Shown: piece by piece, positions 16,557-26,224 of the stretch
Position numbering within the stretch: the first letter of the stretch is position 1
Layout of the letters: the number at the start of each line of letters is the position of its first letter
NCBI GenBank assembly: GCA_902788505.1
Contig: CADAKH010000016.1
Span: forward strand, 1 to 61,890
Direction of reading: 5' to 3'
Length of the DNA: 61,890 bases
Source: Oscillospiraceae bacterium
GTDB taxonomy: Bacteria > Bacillota > Clostridia > Saccharofermentanales > Saccharofermentanaceae
Program-made: the position numbers and the translations under genes
The notes under the pieces: model-generated
What the model saw: the letters and a program-made list of their open reading frames with translations, nothing else
Database searches by the model: none
What the model was told of the DNA's origin: nothing

Positions 16557-17450
16557 CTAACATGACGATATCACTCTTTGCATATCTTGTGGGATTTCTG
16601 CTTCAAAAACTTTATCTTCAAGGTCAAATGGATCTTTATATTCGATCTTGTAAGCATGAAGCGCGACTCTTCCGATCTTTTCATCGTATATTGAAGCGAG
16701 CTCTTTTAGTGCTTCGTTGGGATTGTCATCTGAGAGCGGTCCGTATAAGCCGTCACCAAGAAGAGGGTGACCGACATGACAGCAATGGGTCCTTATCTGA
16801 TGGCACCGTCCGGTCTCAAGTTTGAATTCGACCAGTGAAATGCCGGCGTTCTCAAAGTATTCGATTGTTTTATAGTGTGTGACCGAAGGTTTGCCGTCAG
16901 GTACGCAGTCTCTGATCATGACTGAACCGGGGCGTCTTGCGATAGGGAATGCCATCGTTCCGTCAGAAGGATCGAATCTTCCGTAGCAAAGTGCTTTATA
17001 ACGTTTATTAATTTCAGTTGTAGCAAGCTTGTTATGCGCATATCCGTCTTTTGCAACTATGAGAAGCCCGGATGTCTCTCTGTCCAGGCGTATGACCGGG
17101 TGAAGAGTTGTATCTGAAAGTACGGTAAGAAGCGAATCGTCAAGGTGATTGTGGGAAGGGTGGGTGACCATTCCGGCCGGCTTGTTGATCACTGCATAGT
17201 ATTCATTCTCGTAAAGGATGCCGACATTCGAAGGCGGGTTAAGTTTTGCAGAGTTATCCTCAAATTCAAAATAGAGTCTGTCACCGGTCTTAACACGGTC
17301 AATGACTCTTGCGTGAACTCCATTGAGATCAACCGTTCCGTAGAGCTTTACCCTTTTGATCCAGGTGTTGCTCATTTTGAATTCACGTCTCATGATCTGC
17401 TGTATTTCGCAGCCGTTATATTCATTTTCTACAAAATAATCTATCTTCAT
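16557..17450 (-). CDS. RluA-family pseudouridine synthase
   Basis: 297 residues. An N-terminal S4-like RNA-binding segment (about 1-60; MKIDYFVENEYNGCEIQQIM) is followed by the catalytic domain: HPVIRLDRETSGLLIVAK contains the catalytic Asp in the RLDR motif, and TGRCHQIRTHCCHVGHPLLGD is the substrate-contact block. It isomerises uridines in rRNA or tRNA; the target cannot be told. The first ATG is used because the S4-like domain begins there. The ribosome site is weak. It is divergent from rny and first in a three-gene minus-strand unit. Confidence 0.9.
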   Translation of the reverse strand: MKIDYFVENEYNGCEIQQIMRREFKMSNTWIKRVKLYGTVDLNGVHARVIDRVKTGDRLYFEFEDNSAKLNPPSNVGILYENEYYAVINKPAGMVTHPSHNHLDDSLLTVLSDTTLHPVIRLDRETSGLLIVAKDGYAHNKLATTEINKRYKALCYGRFDPSDGTMAFPIARRPGSVMIRDCVPDGKPSVTHYKTIEYFENAGISLVEFKLETGRCHQIRTHCCHVGHPLLGDGLYGPLSDDNPNEALKELASIYDEKIGRVALHAYKIEYKDPFDLEDKVFEAEIPQDMQRVISSC

Positions 17451-17470
17451 TGGTACATTCTAACAAATTA

Positions 17471-17499
17471 TTGACAGAAAGGTGTTTTATTTCTACAAT
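17471..17499 (+). promoter_or_regulatory. strong sigma-A promoter for rny
   Basis: TTGACA (17471-17476), 17-bp spacer, TACAAT (17494-17499): the best promoter match in the window. The leader of about 65 nt contains a small hairpin, GGCTTGTCAGAGCC. Confidence 0.8.
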
Positions 17500-17570
17500 A
17501 TTCAATGGCTTGTCAGAGCCATTCTTAACGATCTTTGACAACTAAATAAACTTTGGAGGTGAGTACCAAC

Positions 17571-19142
17571 GTGCCACAGGTATCATTATTGTATGTAATA
17601 ATCGCGGGCGTTGTTGGTCTTATTCTGGGTATTTTATTAACAGCAGCTTATTTTAAATCCGGTCTTTCCGGTGAACAAAAGAGGCTTGAGGAGGATATTG
17701 CCAAATCGAAGGAGGAAAGCAATGTACTTCTTGCAAATGCACAGAAGGAAGCAGAGAACAACAAGCGTGATTTGCTTTTGCAGGCGAAAGAAGAAGTATC
17801 CCGTGTCCGTTCTGAATTAGAGCGTGAGGCAAGAGAGAAAAAGCAGGAACTTGCAAAAGAGCGCAATAAGCTCGAGCAGAAAGAAGAAAATATCAATCGT
17901 ATTGAAGCTAATTGTGAACGCAAGCTGGAGGAAATCGAGAAGCGTCAGCAGAATATTGCTGAACTCGAGGCCAGGGCCAAGGATTACGAGCAGCGTAAGA
18001 AGACTGAACTTGAGAAGGTATCAGGACTTACGATTGCAGATGCCAGAAGCTTAGTGCTTGATGAAGCAAAGCGTGAATATACTCACGATATGGCCTTAAT
18101 GTTCAAGCAGATGGAAGAGAAAACAAAGCAGGATGCCGATAAGGTTGCAAAAGACATTATCGTTAATGCCATTCAGCGTTATGCATCCGACTACGTCTCT
18201 GAGGTCACAGTATCGGTTGTAAATCTTCCTAACGATGAGATGAAGGGTAGAATCATCGGTCGTGAAGGACGTAATATCAGAGCAATCGAGACGATCACGG
18301 GAGTCGATCTTATTATCGACGATACTCCGGAAGCAATCGTTCTTTCATCGTTCGATCCCATCAGAAGAGAGATCGCAAGACTTACAATTGAAAGACTTGT
18401 TGCAGACGGAAGAATCCATCCGGCCAGAATCGAAGAGATGGCCGGTAAGGCAAGGAAGGAACTCAATCAGACTATCAAGGCTGAGGGTGAGAAGGCAGCA
18501 TTTGATACAGGTGTTATGAACCTGCATCCGGAAGTTATCAAACTTCTTGGCCGTCTTCATTACCGCACATCGTACGGACAGAACGTACTGCAGCATTCTA
18601 TCGAGGTTTCATGGATAGCTGCAATGATGGCGGACGAACTCGGACTTGACAGTAATCTTGCAAGGCGCGGCGGTCTTTTGCATGATATAGGTAAGGCAGT
18701 GGATTTCGAGCAGGAAGGAACACATATCCAGCTCGGTGTCGATATAGCGAAGAAGTATCATGAAAGTCCCGCTGTCATCAACTGCATTGAGGCGCATCAT
18801 GGTGATGTTGAGCCTCAGTCGGCAGAGGCTGTATTAGTTGCGGCAGCTGATGCTATCTCAGCAGCAAGACCGGGAGCAAGAAGAGAGAATCTCGAGACCT
18901 ACATCAAGAGGATCGAGAAGCTTGAGGAGATTGCCACAAGCTTTGAGGGTGTAGAGAAGAGCTTCGCCATTCAGGCAGGCAGAGAGATTCGTGTAATCGT
19001 ATCACCTGATAAGGTATCAGATGATGAGATGACTCTTAAAGCCCGTGATATCTGCAAGAAGATTGAGGATGAACTCGATTATCCCGGACAGATCAAAGTA
19101 AATGTCATCAGAGAAACGAGGGCAACTGACGTTGCTAAATAA
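17571..19142 (+). CDS. rny: ribonuclease Y
   Basis: 523 residues. Membrane-anchored endoribonuclease that starts bulk mRNA decay in Firmicutes. N-terminal membrane helix (about 5-27), long charged coiled coil (about 35-190), KH domain (about 205-270; [13 protein letters not shown]) and HD domain with LLHDIGKA at about 370. The start is GTG 17571 with GGAGGTGA at 17555-17562. An upstream in-frame TTG at 17553 overlaps that ribosome site and is not credible. Own promoter and own terminator. The neighbour ymdB is the usual partner. Confidence 0.96.
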   Translation: MPQVSLLYVIIAGVVGLILGILLTAAYFKSGLSGEQKRLEEDIAKSKEESNVLLANAQKEAENNKRDLLLQAKEEVSRVRSELEREAREKKQELAKERNKLEQKEENINRIEANCERKLEEIEKRQQNIAELEARAKDYEQRKKTELEKVSGLTIADARSLVLDEAKREYTHDMALMFKQMEEKTKQDADKVAKDIIVNAIQRYASDYVSEVTVSVVNLPNDEMKGRIIGREGRNIRAIETITGVDLIIDDTPEAIVLSSFDPIRREIARLTIERLVADGRIHPARIEEMAGKARKELNQTIKAEGEKAAFDTGVMNLHPEVIKLLGRLHYRTSYGQNVLQHSIEVSWIAAMMADELGLDSNLARRGGLLHDIGKAVDFEQEGTHIQLGVDIAKKYHESPAVINCIEAHHGDVEPQSAEAVLVAAADAISAARPGARRENLETYIKRIEKLEEIATSFEGVEKSFAIQAGREIRVIVSPDKVSDDEMTLKARDICKKIEDELDYPGQIKVNVIRETRATDVAK

Positions 19143-19203
19143 TTATTTATCGCTTTTTATATATATTTATTTAACACGTTAGTATCATCGATCAAAACAA
19201 ATC

Positions 19204-19243
19204 AAGGACCTTAAGCCATAACGGCTTGGGGTCCTTTTTGTTT
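19204..19243 (+). terminator. rho-independent terminator of rny
   Basis: AAGGACC (19204-19210) and AAGCC pair with GGCTT and GGTCCTT (19230-19236), followed by TTTTTGTTTG. Strong hairpin with a T-run. Confidence 0.85.
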
Positions 19244-19313
19244 GCATGTCTGTCCACTCGTCTGTGTTTGGCCGGTTCTGAAATGTGAGCAGAGAGCTGT
19301 ATTTTCTTAAATC

Positions 19314-19342
19314 TTTAACGAAATGGATTTATTTGCTATACT
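19314..19342 (+). promoter_or_regulatory. sigma-A promoter for ymdB-lspA-rluD
   Basis: TTTAAC (19314-19319), 17-bp spacer, TATACT (19337-19342). The start codon of ymdB is 35 bp downstream. Confidence 0.6.
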
Positions 19343-19376
19343 TTGAAAGAATAAAAAGAATTTGGGGGTATTGTCT

Positions 19377-20159
19377 GTGAGAGTTTGCTTTGTCGGTGAT
19401 ATAGTCGGCCTGGCAGGGCGCCGTGCTTTCCGCACAGTAATTCCCGGTTTTCTCAAGAGTAATTCCATTGACTGCTGTATAGTCAATGCCGAGAACAGCG
19501 TTCACGGACTTGGTGCTTCGATCAACATCCTGAGAGAACTCGAAAATTCCGGAGCAGATCTTTTCACGATGGGCAATCACACATTCTCCAACAGGGAATT
19601 CATCAGTCAGATCTCCAAGATCGGTAATGTGGCAAGACCCGCCAATTTCAGCCCTTCATGGCCCGGAAACGATTTCTGCACATTTGAGAAGAACGGCGAG
19701 AAGATCGGCGTATTCAATCTTTTGGGTCAGGTCTATGCCAATGTGCTTCCCGATAACCCTTTTGTGTGTGCTGATAGGATCGTTGACCGGCTTAAGAATG
19801 TTGAAGGCTGTACTTCGATCTTTCTGGATTTCCATTGCGATGCCACTTCCGAGAAGTGTGCTATGGGCTACTATCTCGACGGCAGAGTATCCGCTGTTGC
19901 AGGAACCCATACACATGTTCAGACTGCAGATGAGACTATCCTGCCTCAGGGCACCGGTTATATAACCGATTGCGGAATGAGCGGCGCAAAGGAGTCGATC
20001 CTCGGCATGTCTATTGAGACATCTATCAGAAGGCTTGCTTATAAGCTTCCTGCCAAGTATGAACCTGCCGATGGTCCGGGCTTTGTATGTGGTATTATTT
20101 TTGAGACAGATAAAAATGGAAGGTGTACCGAGATAAAACGGTTCTGTGAATATGAGTGA
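19377..20159 (+). CDS. ymdB: YmdB-family metallophosphoesterase
   Basis: 260 residues. YmdB hydrolyses 2',3'-cyclic nucleotides and influences RNA turnover and multicellular behaviour in B. subtilis. Dinuclear metal-site motifs: FVGDIVG at the N-terminus, NAENSVHG, TMGNHTFSN, DFHCDATSEK, and AGTHTHVQTAD near the C-terminus. The start is GTG 19377 (MRVCFVGD) with GGGGG about 10 bp upstream; the frame extends to a TTG at 19362 that overlaps that site. It follows rny as in Bacillus, but spoVS, which often comes next, is absent; lspA overlaps its end instead. Confidence 0.92.
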   Translation: MRVCFVGDIVGLAGRRAFRTVIPGFLKSNSIDCCIVNAENSVHGLGASINILRELENSGADLFTMGNHTFSNREFISQISKIGNVARPANFSPSWPGNDFCTFEKNGEKIGVFNLLGQVYANVLPDNPFVCADRIVDRLKNVEGCTSIFLDFHCDATSEKCAMGYYLDGRVSAVAGTHTHVQTADETILPQGTGYITDCGMSGAKESILGMSIETSIRRLAYKLPAKYEPADGPGFVCGIIFETDKNGRCTEIKRFCEYE

Positions 20160-20721
20160 AGATTATGGTTTTACTAAGAGAGCGGCAGCTGGCAGAGATT
20201 TAAGCGTTCTCTTTTCTTTTTTGTTTATTTTTCTGGTTACAGCAGACCAGTTTATTAAGCTTCTCGTTGTAAATCACGTTAAGCCTTTGGGACAGATCGA
20301 GCTGATAGAAGGTTTCTTCTCGCTGCATTATGCCGAGAATACGGGAAGTGCATTCTCTTTGTTTGCGGATAAGCCCTGGGGAATCTATTTCCTGTCAGGC
20401 GTATCAGTTGTTCTGGGAGTGCTTATCTTTATTCTGATGATCGTTGCTTCCAGGAAGAATATGAAGCTGATAGCTTTGGCTTTCTGCCTTTTGAGTTCTG
20501 GTGCCGTCGGTAATCTTATCGACAGAGTCCGTTTAAGATATGTTGTCGATTTTCTGAGATTTGATTTCGGAGAACATACTTTCCCGATCTTTAACTTTGC
20601 TGATATATGCGCAGTGCTGGGAACGGTTCTTCTGATCTGCATTATCATCTTCGGTGCTAAGTATTTCGAAAAGTTCTGGAATGTTCTTTTCAAGAAGAAG
20701 GAAAAACAAAATGCCGATTGA
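20152..20721 (+). CDS. lspA: signal peptidase II (prolipoprotein)
   Basis: 189 residues. Aspartyl protease of the membrane that removes lipoprotein signal peptides after lipidation. Four membrane helices and the conserved motifs YAENTGSAFSLF, GNLIDRVRLRYVVDFL (first catalytic Asp near 124) and FPIFNFADICAVLG (second catalytic Asp near 150). The ATG at 20152 overlaps the ymdB stop (ATGAGTGA). A GTG at 20146 is an alternative start. No strong ribosome site is visible, so coupling is likely. It serves the lipoproteins encoded at 38.9 and 49.2-52.6 kb. Confidence 0.95.
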   Translation: MSEDYGFTKRAAAGRDLSVLFSFLFIFLVTADQFIKLLVVNHVKPLGQIELIEGFFSLHYAENTGSAFSLFADKPWGIYFLSGVSVVLGVLIFILMIVASRKNMKLIALAFCLLSSGAVGNLIDRVRLRYVVDFLRFDFGEHTFPIFNFADICAVLGTVLLICIIIFGAKYFEKFWNVLFKKKEKQNAD

Positions 20722-21625
20722 TTCAAGAGCTTGTGAAAAGGACGGGGTAAGGCTTGACAGCTTTGTTACCGAAGCTTTTGATACAACGTATTCCAGATCG
20801 TTTTATAAGAAGCTGATAGACGACGGCAAGGTTACTGTAAACGGCAAAGCCGTAACAAAAGCGGGTACTAAACTTGCCGCAGGTGATGTTGTTGAAGCTG
20901 ATATCCCTGCGCCCGTTGACGATGAGACGTTCGTTGCTCAGGACATTCCACTTGATATAGTTTACGAGGATTCTGATCTTCTTGTTATCAACAAACCTCA
21001 GGGTATGGTCGTTCATCCGGCTGCCGGACACAGAGAGGGCACGCTTGTAAATGCTTTGCTTGCTCACTGCAAAGATGAACTGTCTGATATTAACGGTGTC
21101 GTAAGACCGGGGATAGTCCATAGGATCGATAAGGATACATCGGGTCTGATGCTTGCCTGCAAGAATAATTTCACGCATTTAAAACTGGCGGATATGCTCT
21201 CCAGACACGAGATAGTAAGAGAATACAGAGCTTTGGTCTATGGTTTTGTCAAAGAAGACAAGGGCATGGTTGATGCTCCTATCGGCCGTTCTGCCAATGA
21301 CCGCCGCAAAATGGCTGTCAATAAAGACGGCAAACATGCAATAACACATTTCGAGGTGCTTGAAAGATTCGGTGAGATCACTGACCTTAAGCTTGTGCTC
21401 GAGACGGGAAGAACGCATCAGATCAGAGTTCATATGGCATACATCGGACATCCCGTTGTAGGAGATCCGGTATATGCACCACGCAGAAAGAATTACGGAT
21501 TATCAGGCCAGGCTCTTCACAGTCAGGCGATCACTTTTGTTCATCCGCGCACCGGAGAGACAATGCATTTCGAATGTGATCTTCCGGATTACTATAAGTC
21601 CGTCATAAACAGTTTTAAGGGCTGA
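20711..21625 (+). CDS. RluD-type pseudouridine synthase
   Basis: 304 residues. N-terminal S4 domain (about 10-70: GVRLDSFVTEAF...SRSFYKKLIDDGKVTVNG), then the RluA catalytic fold with GIVHRIDKDTSGLMLACKN (catalytic Asp in RID) and TGRTHQIRVHMAYIGHPVVGD. Position right after lspA and full S4-RluA layout match B. subtilis YlyB/RluD-type enzymes that modify helix 69 of 23S rRNA; the exact target is inferred. The start is ATG 20711 with AAGGA upstream, overlapping lspA by 11 bp. The open frame continues upstream, but that part is only lspA sequence in another frame. Confidence 0.93.
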   Translation: MPIDSRACEKDGVRLDSFVTEAFDTTYSRSFYKKLIDDGKVTVNGKAVTKAGTKLAAGDVVEADIPAPVDDETFVAQDIPLDIVYEDSDLLVINKPQGMVVHPAAGHREGTLVNALLAHCKDELSDINGVVRPGIVHRIDKDTSGLMLACKNNFTHLKLADMLSRHEIVREYRALVYGFVKEDKGMVDAPIGRSANDRRKMAVNKDGKHAITHFEVLERFGEITDLKLVLETGRTHQIRVHMAYIGHPVVGDPVYAPRRKNYGLSGQALHSQAITFVHPRTGETMHFECDLPDYYKSVINSFKG

Positions 21626-21677
21626 TTGTTGACGATATCTTTAATTAGCATAATAATTTTTTTATAGGAGATCTCAT

Positions 21678-22610
21678 TTGGAAGAAAGAATCGAACAGCT
21701 TACAAATTCAGCCAGGACGGCGGGTGTTTACGCAACGAAAGTTGCTGCCTTTTTTGGTGTCTCTGTCGAGCATGACGGCAAAGGATATATTATTTCCGGA
21801 GATACAAATGATGTTCTTAATGCGAAGGATGCATTTATTGCACTCGATAAGCTTTCAAATGATACTGAGATAGACGAAACTGATATTCAGTACATCATGA
21901 GTATTGCCAAAGACGGAAGACTCGAAGAGTTCCTTAAAACATCAGATGAAGTTTTCTATATGACACCTTCCGGGAGAGCTGTTAAGCCCAGAACATTGGG
22001 TCAGAGACTTTATGTTGATTCTCTTAAACAATCCGAACTCGTAATCTGCTGCGGTCCTGCAGGAACCGGCAAGACATTTCTGGGAGTAGCTATGGCCGTT
22101 AAGGCTTTGAAGAGCAGGGAAGTTTCAAGGATCATTCTCACGAGGCCTGCTATTGAGGCTGGTGAACGTTTGGGATTCCTGCCCGGTGATATAGAAGAAA
22201 AGGTCAACCCTTATATGCGCCCGATCTACGATGCACTCTCTGCTTTGCTGGGACAGGAGATGTTTGAGCGGTATTACGATAAGGGTGTCATTGAAGTATC
22301 TCCTCTTGCATTTATGAGAGGAAGAAATCTTGATGATTGTTTCGTTCTTCTCGATGAGGCACAGAATACCACTCCGGAACAGATGAAGATGTTTCTTACC
22401 AGATTAGGTGTTAATTGCAGGGCATGTGTATGCGGAGATTTTACACAGATCGATCTGCCTAAGGGCGTCGAGAACGGCCTTAAGGATGCCATAAATGTTT
22501 TAAACGGCGTTGAGAGAATAAAGATCGTGAGTCTCAATGATACCGATATCGTCAGAAACAGCCTGGTCGCCAGGATCGTAAGAGCTTATGAGAATGCTAA
22601 GCAGAGGTGA
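21678..22610 (+). CDS. phoH: PhoH-like ATPase
   Basis: 310 residues. An N-terminal KH-like segment (about 15-85) precedes the P-loop ATPase domain: CCGPAGTGKTFLGVAMA (Walker A near 126-133), LTRPAIEAGERLGFLPGD and CFVLLDEAQNTT (Walker B). PhoH proteins bind RNA and are thought to act in RNA processing; its place directly before pgpH, ybeY and era supports a link to rRNA maturation. The start is TTG 21678 with AGGAG at 21666-21670. Confidence 0.93.
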   Translation: MEERIEQLTNSARTAGVYATKVAAFFGVSVEHDGKGYIISGDTNDVLNAKDAFIALDKLSNDTEIDETDIQYIMSIAKDGRLEEFLKTSDEVFYMTPSGRAVKPRTLGQRLYVDSLKQSELVICCGPAGTGKTFLGVAMAVKALKSREVSRIILTRPAIEAGERLGFLPGDIEEKVNPYMRPIYDALSALLGQEMFERYYDKGVIEVSPLAFMRGRNLDDCFVLLDEAQNTTPEQMKMFLTRLGVNCRACVCGDFTQIDLPKGVENGLKDAINVLNGVERIKIVSLNDTDIVRNSLVARIVRAYENAKQR

Positions 22611-22613
22611 TAT

Positions 22614-24689
22614 ATGAGTAGTACCAAGTCTGCAAAACCAAAGATCCATCAGATAATAACACTCGCTTTATCAGCGTTAACGATAATAATCATGGTCTTC
22701 TACGGCTCGCTTCCGGTCAGCTATGACTATGAAGTCGGCTCAATTGCCAATCAGGATATATATGCACCAAGAACCTTTGCCGATACATATGAGACACAAA
22801 GAAGAGCTATCGTTGCCAGGGATACCTGTGAAGATGTTTTCGTAAGGTCAGATAAGCAATCACAGGATTGCATTGACCATGTAGATGACTTCTTTGACCT
22901 GACTGAACAGGTAAGAAAAAATGTTCAGTCCAGAACAAATCAGACTCCTTTAAAACCATCTGAAGCTGCTTATCAGCTGTCCGTAAATGTTGAGCAGACA
23001 TTGGGAGTGGAGATCGCACCTGATGATATAGTCGTATTCTTTGATGCGAGTATGAGTAATACGACATTTACGTATATCAGAGAAAAGACTACATCCATTG
23101 CCGAACTTATTATGTTGGGAGATGTCAGCGATGCTGTCCTTCCGGTAAAGATATCTGAACAGATCAACAATTTCAGTGAATCAAGTCCTTCTTATTCCAA
23201 ATATGCGGATGCGATGACTGTTGTTCTGACGGCCATACTTGAACCTAATACCGTTTATGACGAAAAGGCTACTGCTGACTCGGCAAATAACGCGTATATC
23301 GCTGTTATCAATGAGCCTGTAATGATAGAGAAAGGTACCAAGCTCGTTGAGGCAGGAGCGATCGTTGATGAACATGTTTACAGCAATCTTGTTGAACTCG
23401 AGCTTATAAGAGATACCTCGTTTAACATAGTCATCTTTTTAAGAGTTGCCTTGTATGTAATTATCATTGCTGCATGTGCTGTTGTTTATCTGAACATCGA
23501 GCGTAAGAAGCTTAAGGTGGAAACACCTGTATTCTATCTTTTGATCATTACATTCCTGACTACTATAGGTGCTTCGGTATATCTGTCATCATTATCTACC
23601 ATGCTCTGCATAGTGATATTCTTTACTGCGGTCTGCTCCACTTATCTGGGTACCCAGAACGGAATAATTCTCTCTGTTGCAAATCTTCTGTTTGTTTGGC
23701 CGATGTACGGATTTGACCCGGAAGTTCTTTTCATTAACCTTGTCGGAATAATCCTTTGCGCTATCTTTGCCGGCAGAACGGACAGGATCATCAATAATGC
23801 GGCATTGATCTTTTTCCCGACGATCGGAACCATTGCCACGAGTCTTGCATACAACTTTCTCATCGGTAACGCCAGGACAGAGTATCTTAATTCTCTGGTA
23901 TTCACATTCATCAGTACGATCGCTTCGCTTGTTGCTGCAATCGGACTTTCGCCTATCTTTGAACTCGTTTCCAATGCGGCATCTCCGGTTAAGCTCATCG
24001 CTTTAAGCCAGCCCGGACAGCAGCTCCTGAAGAGACTCTTCCTTGAGGCATCAGGAACACACTCCCATTCGATGATGGTTGCAAATCTTGCAGACTCTGC
24101 TGCCGAAGCAATCGGTGCCGATTCACTCCTTTGTAAGGTTGCAGCATATTATCATGATATCGGCAAACTTGAGAATCCCGAATACTTCACTGAGAATCAG
24201 CACGGAGGAGTAAATCCTCATGATAGTCTTACTGTTATGGAGAGTGTAGCGATAATTACCAAACATCCGGAAGACGGCGTTAAGCTTGCCAAGAAGGAAA
24301 GACTTCCTAATGCTATCATCAAGATCATCGACGAGCATCATGGTACGACATATCCTTCGTATTTCTACAGGAAAGCAGTAGAAGATGCAAAGGCAAGAGG
24401 ACTTGAACCGCCGGATGTCAACAACTTCAGATACAGGGGACACATTCCTTCATCAAGAGAATCTGCAGTTGTCATGATCGCCGATACATGTGAAGCCGCT
24501 ATCAGATCAACAAAGACAACTGATGTCGAGAGTGCCGAGAAGCTTATCAGAGTACTTATAAAGGATAAGATCGATCAGGACCAGCTTATCAATTCCGGAC
24601 TGTCTTTTGACGATATCGAGAATATCGTTATTGCTTTCAAGCAGGTATATGCCGGTGTATTCCACGAAAGGATCAAATACCCTGAATGA
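22614..24689 (+). CDS. pgpH: PgpH-type 7TMR-HD c-di-AMP phosphodiesterase
   Basis: 691 residues. N-terminal membrane helix (about 15-33), extracellular 7TMR-HDED domain (about 40-270), seven clustered helices (about 275-455) and a cytoplasmic HD domain with HSHSMMVANLADSAA, AAYYHDIGKL (near 514) and DEHHGTTYPSYFY. PgpH hydrolyses cyclic di-AMP, which controls potassium and turgor. It lies 3 bp after phoH and overlaps the next gene by 4 bp, as in the conserved phoH-pgpH-ybeY order. Confidence 0.94.
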   Translation: MSSTKSAKPKIHQIITLALSALTIIIMVFYGSLPVSYDYEVGSIANQDIYAPRTFADTYETQRRAIVARDTCEDVFVRSDKQSQDCIDHVDDFFDLTEQVRKNVQSRTNQTPLKPSEAAYQLSVNVEQTLGVEIAPDDIVVFFDASMSNTTFTYIREKTTSIAELIMLGDVSDAVLPVKISEQINNFSESSPSYSKYADAMTVVLTAILEPNTVYDEKATADSANNAYIAVINEPVMIEKGTKLVEAGAIVDEHVYSNLVELELIRDTSFNIVIFLRVALYVIIIAACAVVYLNIERKKLKVETPVFYLLIITFLTTIGASVYLSSLSTMLCIVIFFTAVCSTYLGTQNGIILSVANLLFVWPMYGFDPEVLFINLVGIILCAIFAGRTDRIINNAALIFFPTIGTIATSLAYNFLIGNARTEYLNSLVFTFISTIASLVAAIGLSPIFELVSNAASPVKLIALSQPGQQLLKRLFLEASGTHSHSMMVANLADSAAEAIGADSLLCKVAAYYHDIGKLENPEYFTENQHGGVNPHDSLTVMESVAIITKHPEDGVKLAKKERLPNAIIKIIDEHHGTTYPSYFYRKAVEDAKARGLEPPDVNNFRYRGHIPSSRESAVVMIADTCEAAIRSTKTTDVESAEKLIRVLIKDKIDQDQLINSGLSFDDIENIVIAFKQVYAGVFHERIKYPE

Positions 24690-26224
24690 TTATCAACATA
24701 TCATACGATTCTGAGAACTTCCCTGAAGAGAAATTAGCAGGCCTTGATGAATATATCGTAAGGCTTTCCGAAGCTGTCATGAGCGGAGAATATACTTCTC
24801 CCAGAGTAACAAGAGCTCTTAAGGATGCTTATGCGGAGATTACTTTTGTAACTCCCGATAGGATCCGTGAGGTTAATTCCGAACAAAGAAATATAGATAA
24901 AGAGACAGACTGCCTTTCTTTTCCGCTTCTTGAGCTTAGGGAAGGCGAGTTTGAGTCCATTCCTTCAAGCGGTGATTTTGAATATGATGATGACGGCAAT
25001 CAGGTACTCTGCTTCGGCGATATCATGATAAATCCTTTTGCTTGCGAAGCTCAGGCTGAGAGTTATGGCCATTCATTTGAAAGAGAAGCAATGTTCCTTA
25101 TTGGTCACTCGCTACTTCATCTGCTTGGCTATGACCACATCGATCCCACAGATGAGAAGATCATGATCGATAAGCAGAAGAGACTCATGAGAGATATCGG
25201 CCTTGCCTTTGACGACGAGATAAAAGACATTTATGAGCTTGATAACCACAGGGACAATACTCAGGTTGAAGGTCTTATTCCTGCCGGGACTCCCTGTGAA
25301 CACTGCGGTACGGTTGCTTTGCTTGGACGTCCGAATGTAGGCAAATCAACACTTTTGAATTACATTACGGGCATGAAGATCGCAATCGTATCCCATAAGC
25401 CCCAGACAACAAGAACAAATATCAGGACCATTTACAATACGGAAGATACACAGATCATATTCACTGATACTCCCGGTATTCATAAGCCTACTTCCAAGAT
25501 GGGTGAGTTCATGGTCGACAGGTCTTATAAAGCTGCGTTGGGAGCTGACTGCGTCGTGCTTATAGCAGACGGCAGATTTCCTGAGCCTGGAGCTGTCGAG
25601 AAGAAACTGATGTCTCTTCTTAAGGAAAGTGACAAGAAGGTGATCCTTGTCATCAATAAATATGATGAAGCCGGTCAGGAGAAGCTCCTCCCGCTAACAC
25701 AGAAATATTCTGAATTATATGATTTTGCAGATGTAGTTCCCGTTAGCGCAAAGACAGGTAAGAATGTGGATCTTCTTTTATCCGTTATAACCGGGATGCT
25801 TCCGGCAGGTCCCAGACTCTACGACAGTGAATACATGACCGACCAGACAGAGCGCGTTATCGCAGCTGAGCTTATCCGCGAACAGGTACTTCATTATACT
25901 GATCAGGAGATTCCTCACGGTACTGCCGTAATTATCAATGAGTTCCGCGAAAAGAATGACGAAGGAGAGATCACTGACGGTGATGACCGTTCTATCGTTG
26001 TTATTAAAGCAGACATTATCTGCAGCAGGGATTCTCATAAGGGAATCATTATAGGCAAAGACGGTCAGATGATAAAGCGTATTGGTACAGCCGCAAGAAG
26101 GAGCATCGAGAAGATGCTCGACTGCAAAGTGTTCCTTGACCTTTATGTAAAGGTAAGAACAGACTGGCAGAATAATGATGCGATCTTAAACGAGACCGGA
26201 CTTAACAAAGATACTGATGAATAA
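24686..26224 (+). CDS. single-chain fusion of rRNA-maturation RNase YbeY and GTPase Era
   Basis: 512 residues with two complete proteins in one frame. Residues 1-175 are YbeY: metal-binding H141, H145 and H151 in HSLLHLLGYDH (G of the usual HGxLH is Ser). A linker of about 30 residues (176-206, containing CEHC) joins Era: GRPNVGKST (214-222), TTRTNI (241-246), DTPG (261-264), NKYD (324-327), SAK (354-356), and a C-terminal KH domain with GIIIGKDGQMIKRIG. Both act on 16S rRNA 3'-end maturation and 30S assembly. In Bacillus the order is ybeY-dgkA-cdd-era-recO; here dgkA and cdd are missing and ybeY and era are joined. Translation is coupled to pgpH (ATGA) and recO (TAATG). No stop or frameshift lies in the junction. 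Confidence 0.95.
   Translation: MIINISYDSENFPEEKLAGLDEYIVRLSEAVMSGEYTSPRVTRALKDAYAEITFVTPDRIREVNSEQRNIDKETDCLSFPLLELREGEFESIPSSGDFEYDDDGNQVLCFGDIMINPFACEAQAESYGHSFEREAMFLIGHSLLHLLGYDHIDPTDEKIMIDKQKRLMRDIGLAFDDEIKDIYELDNHRDNTQVEGLIPAGTPCEHCGTVALLGRPNVGKSTLLNYITGMKIAIVSHKPQTTRTNIRTIYNTEDTQIIFTDTPGIHKPTSKMGEFMVDRSYKAALGADCVVLIADGRFPEPGAVEKKLMSLLKESDKKVILVINKYDEAGQEKLLPLTQKYSELYDFADVVPVSAKTGKNVDLLLSVITGMLPAGPRLYDSEYMTDQTERVIAAELIREQVLHYTDQEIPHGTAVIINEFREKNDEGEITDGDDRSIVVIKADIICSRDSHKGIIIGKDGQMIKRIGTAARRSIEKMLDCKVFLDLYVKVRTDWQNNDAILNETGLNKDTDE

Noticed and set aside
17553..17570. TTG start for RNase Y six codons upstream
   Set aside because: The TTG overlaps the GGAGGTGA ribosome-binding site that serves GTG 17571.
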